Source: Streptomyces fulvoviolaceus (GTDB taxonomy: Bacteria > Actinomycetota > Actinomycetes > Streptomycetales > Streptomycetaceae). Taken from it: a stretch of 64,000 bases of DNA. The DNA lies in assembly GCF_000718165.1 (NCBI RefSeq), contig NZ_JOEY01000019.1:62001-126000 (forward strand), in the 5' to 3' direction. Below the pieces are notes generated by a model. It made no database searches and was not told where the DNA came from. It saw nothing but the letters and a program-made list of their open reading frames with translations. Every line of letters starts with the position of its first letter. Positions within the stretch are counted from its first letter, which is position 1. Both the position numbers and the translations under genes were made by a program. This document shows, piece after piece, positions 63,166 to 64,000 of this stretch.

Positions 63166-63991
63166 GCGTTCCCGTGGCCAACAGGCCGAAGAGCAGCAGG
63201 CCCACGACGATCCGGTAGACCACGAAGGCGTTGAAGGAGTGCTTGGCGACGAACTTCAGCAGCCAGGCGATGGAGGCGTAGGCGACGACGAAGGAGACGA
63301 CCGTGCCGACGGCGAGCGGGGCAGCGCCCGCGCCGGTGCCCAGCGCGTCCTTGAGTTCGTAGATGCCGGCGCCGGTCAGGGCGGGGATGCCCAGGAAGAA
63401 GGAGAGGCGGGTGGCGGCCACGCGGTCGAGGTCGAGGATCAGGGCCGTGGACATGGTGGCGCCGGAGCGCGAGAAGCCGGGGAAGAGCAGGGCGAGGATC
63501 TGCGAACTGCCGACCAGCATCGCGTCCTTGAACGTGGTGTCGTCCTCACCGCGCTTGTGCCGGCCCATCTGGTCCGCCGCCCACATCACACCGCTGCCGA
63601 CGATCAGCGAACCCGCGACCACCCACAGCGAGGCGAGCGGGCCCTGGATGAGGGGCTTTGCGGCCAGGCCCACCGCGACGATCGGGATCGTCGCGCAGAT
63701 CACCCACCACGCGAACTTGTAGTCGTGGTGGTAGCGCTCCTCCTTGTCCCGCAGACCACGGCCCCACGCCGAGACGATCCGCACGATGTCCTTGAAGAAG
63801 TACACGAGCACGGCGGCGATCGCGCCGACCTGGATCACGGCCGAGAACCCCACGACGGCGTCGTCGTCGACGGGGATGCCCATCAGCCCCTCGACGATCT
63901 TCAGATGGCCGGTGGAGGAGACGGGCAGGAACTCGGTCACCCCCTCGACGGCTCCGAGGACGACGGCCTGACCGACGCTGATGACACTCAT
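63155..63991 (-). CDS. uppP: Undecaprenyl-diphosphatase
   Basis: The 278-residue membrane protein matches UppP/BacA in length and sequence: GAVEGVTEFLPVSSTGHLKI (first catalytic loop) and FPGFSRSGATMSTALILD (second loop). It removes a phosphate from undecaprenyl diphosphate outside the membrane so the lipid carrier of cell-wall synthesis can be reused, and raises bacitracin resistance. It starts at 63991 close to the window end; about 10 bases of upstream sequence are visible. It overlaps the convergent LysR gene by 11 bases. Confidence 0.95.
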   Translation of the reverse strand: MSVISVGQAVVLGAVEGVTEFLPVSSTGHLKIVEGLMGIPVDDDAVVGFSAVIQVGAIAAVLVYFFKDIVRIVSAWGRGLRDKEERYHHDYKFAWWVICATIPIVAVGLAAKPLIQGPLASLWVVAGSLIVGSGVMWAADQMGRHKRGEDDTTFKDAMLVGSSQILALLFPGFSRSGATMSTALILDLDRVAATRLSFFLGIPALTGAGIYELKDALGTGAGAAPLAVGTVVSFVVAYASIAWLLKFVAKHSFNAFVVYRIVVGLLLFGLLATGTLNS

Positions 63992-64000
63992 GGGATCCAG

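Overview
The window is high-GC DNA from a Streptomyces-like actinomycete. Evidence for this: extreme third-position GC, frequent GTG and some TTG starts, a SpoIIE-type phosphatase with PAS and GAF modules, an ECF42-type sigma factor with DGPF partner genes, paired MptB-like and GT87-like mannosyltransferases, almost no TTA codons, and a family of extragenic palindromes with the GCGCGACCAGCC core. I saw no rRNA, tRNA, CRISPR array, insertion sequence or phage gene. It looks like chromosomal arm or accessory-rich territory dominated by catabolic and regulatory genes.

Layout. 1-5.7 kb: tail of a membrane-anchored protein, a PadR regulator, a FadH-type 2,4-dienoyl-CoA reductase behind a perfect 20-bp palindrome, an M20 peptidase with non-standard metal ligands, and a secreted protein. 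6-12.6 kb: a PAS-PAS-GAF-PP2C phosphatase, a membrane-anchored DUF5666-like protein, an MFS exporter divergent from a LysR regulator, a HemK-like methyltransferase and a MarR regulator whose promoter carries the half-site also found in front of fadH. 12.6-21.2 kb: a coupled zinc-less alcohol dehydrogenase/GNAT pair, a sulfite-oxidase-like molybdoenzyme coupled to a ferredoxin-reductase-like partner, a guanine-deaminase-type amidohydrolase, an acetylxylan esterase, a class C beta-lactamase-fold hydrolase and a MEDS-STAS protein. 21.3-26 kb: a STAND ATPase with the only in-frame TTA codon I noticed, a degraded thioesterase, a PadR/methyltransferase operon, a SnoaL-like protein and a frameshifted Tat-exported protein.

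26.3-38.2 kb is a catabolic gene cluster with two divergent arms. The minus arm is FAH-family hydrolase, extradiol-type dioxygenase, HisD-type dehydrogenase and SDR. The plus arm is an ABM-like small protein, FAD monooxygenase, ACMSD-like amidohydrolase, cyclase-family hydrolase, BBE-type flavoenzyme and a second FAH-family protein, followed by a LysR regulator and an SDR. Most junctions overlap by four bases. The content fits hydroxylation, ring cleavage and hydrolysis of an aromatic compound, but the substrate cannot be read from sequence.

38.2-42.3 kb is an ECF42-type locus: YCII-SnoaL fusion, YCII/DGPF protein, sigma factor, then a 40-residue small protein and an MFS exporter. Both transcription units start with the same promoter-like motif (TGTCGA, 17 bp, CGTCGG). 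42.3-47 kb holds an SDR-VOC-MFS operon closed by a strong terminator, a quinone-reductase-like enzyme and a methyltransferase. 47-52.2 kb holds a short second-type Rho factor, a D-Ala-D-Ala carboxypeptidase and two membrane mannosyltransferases. 52.4-58.2 kb is an asparagine/aspartate/glutamine catabolic locus (GntR, AnsP, asparaginase, AspA, glutaminase). 58.5-63.2 kb carries a DadA-like flavoenzyme, a TPP-enzyme relic with a large internal deletion, an MHS-family transporter, an Asp/Glu racemase-family protein and a LysR regulator. UppP closes the window. No gene-free stretch exceeds about 290 bases.
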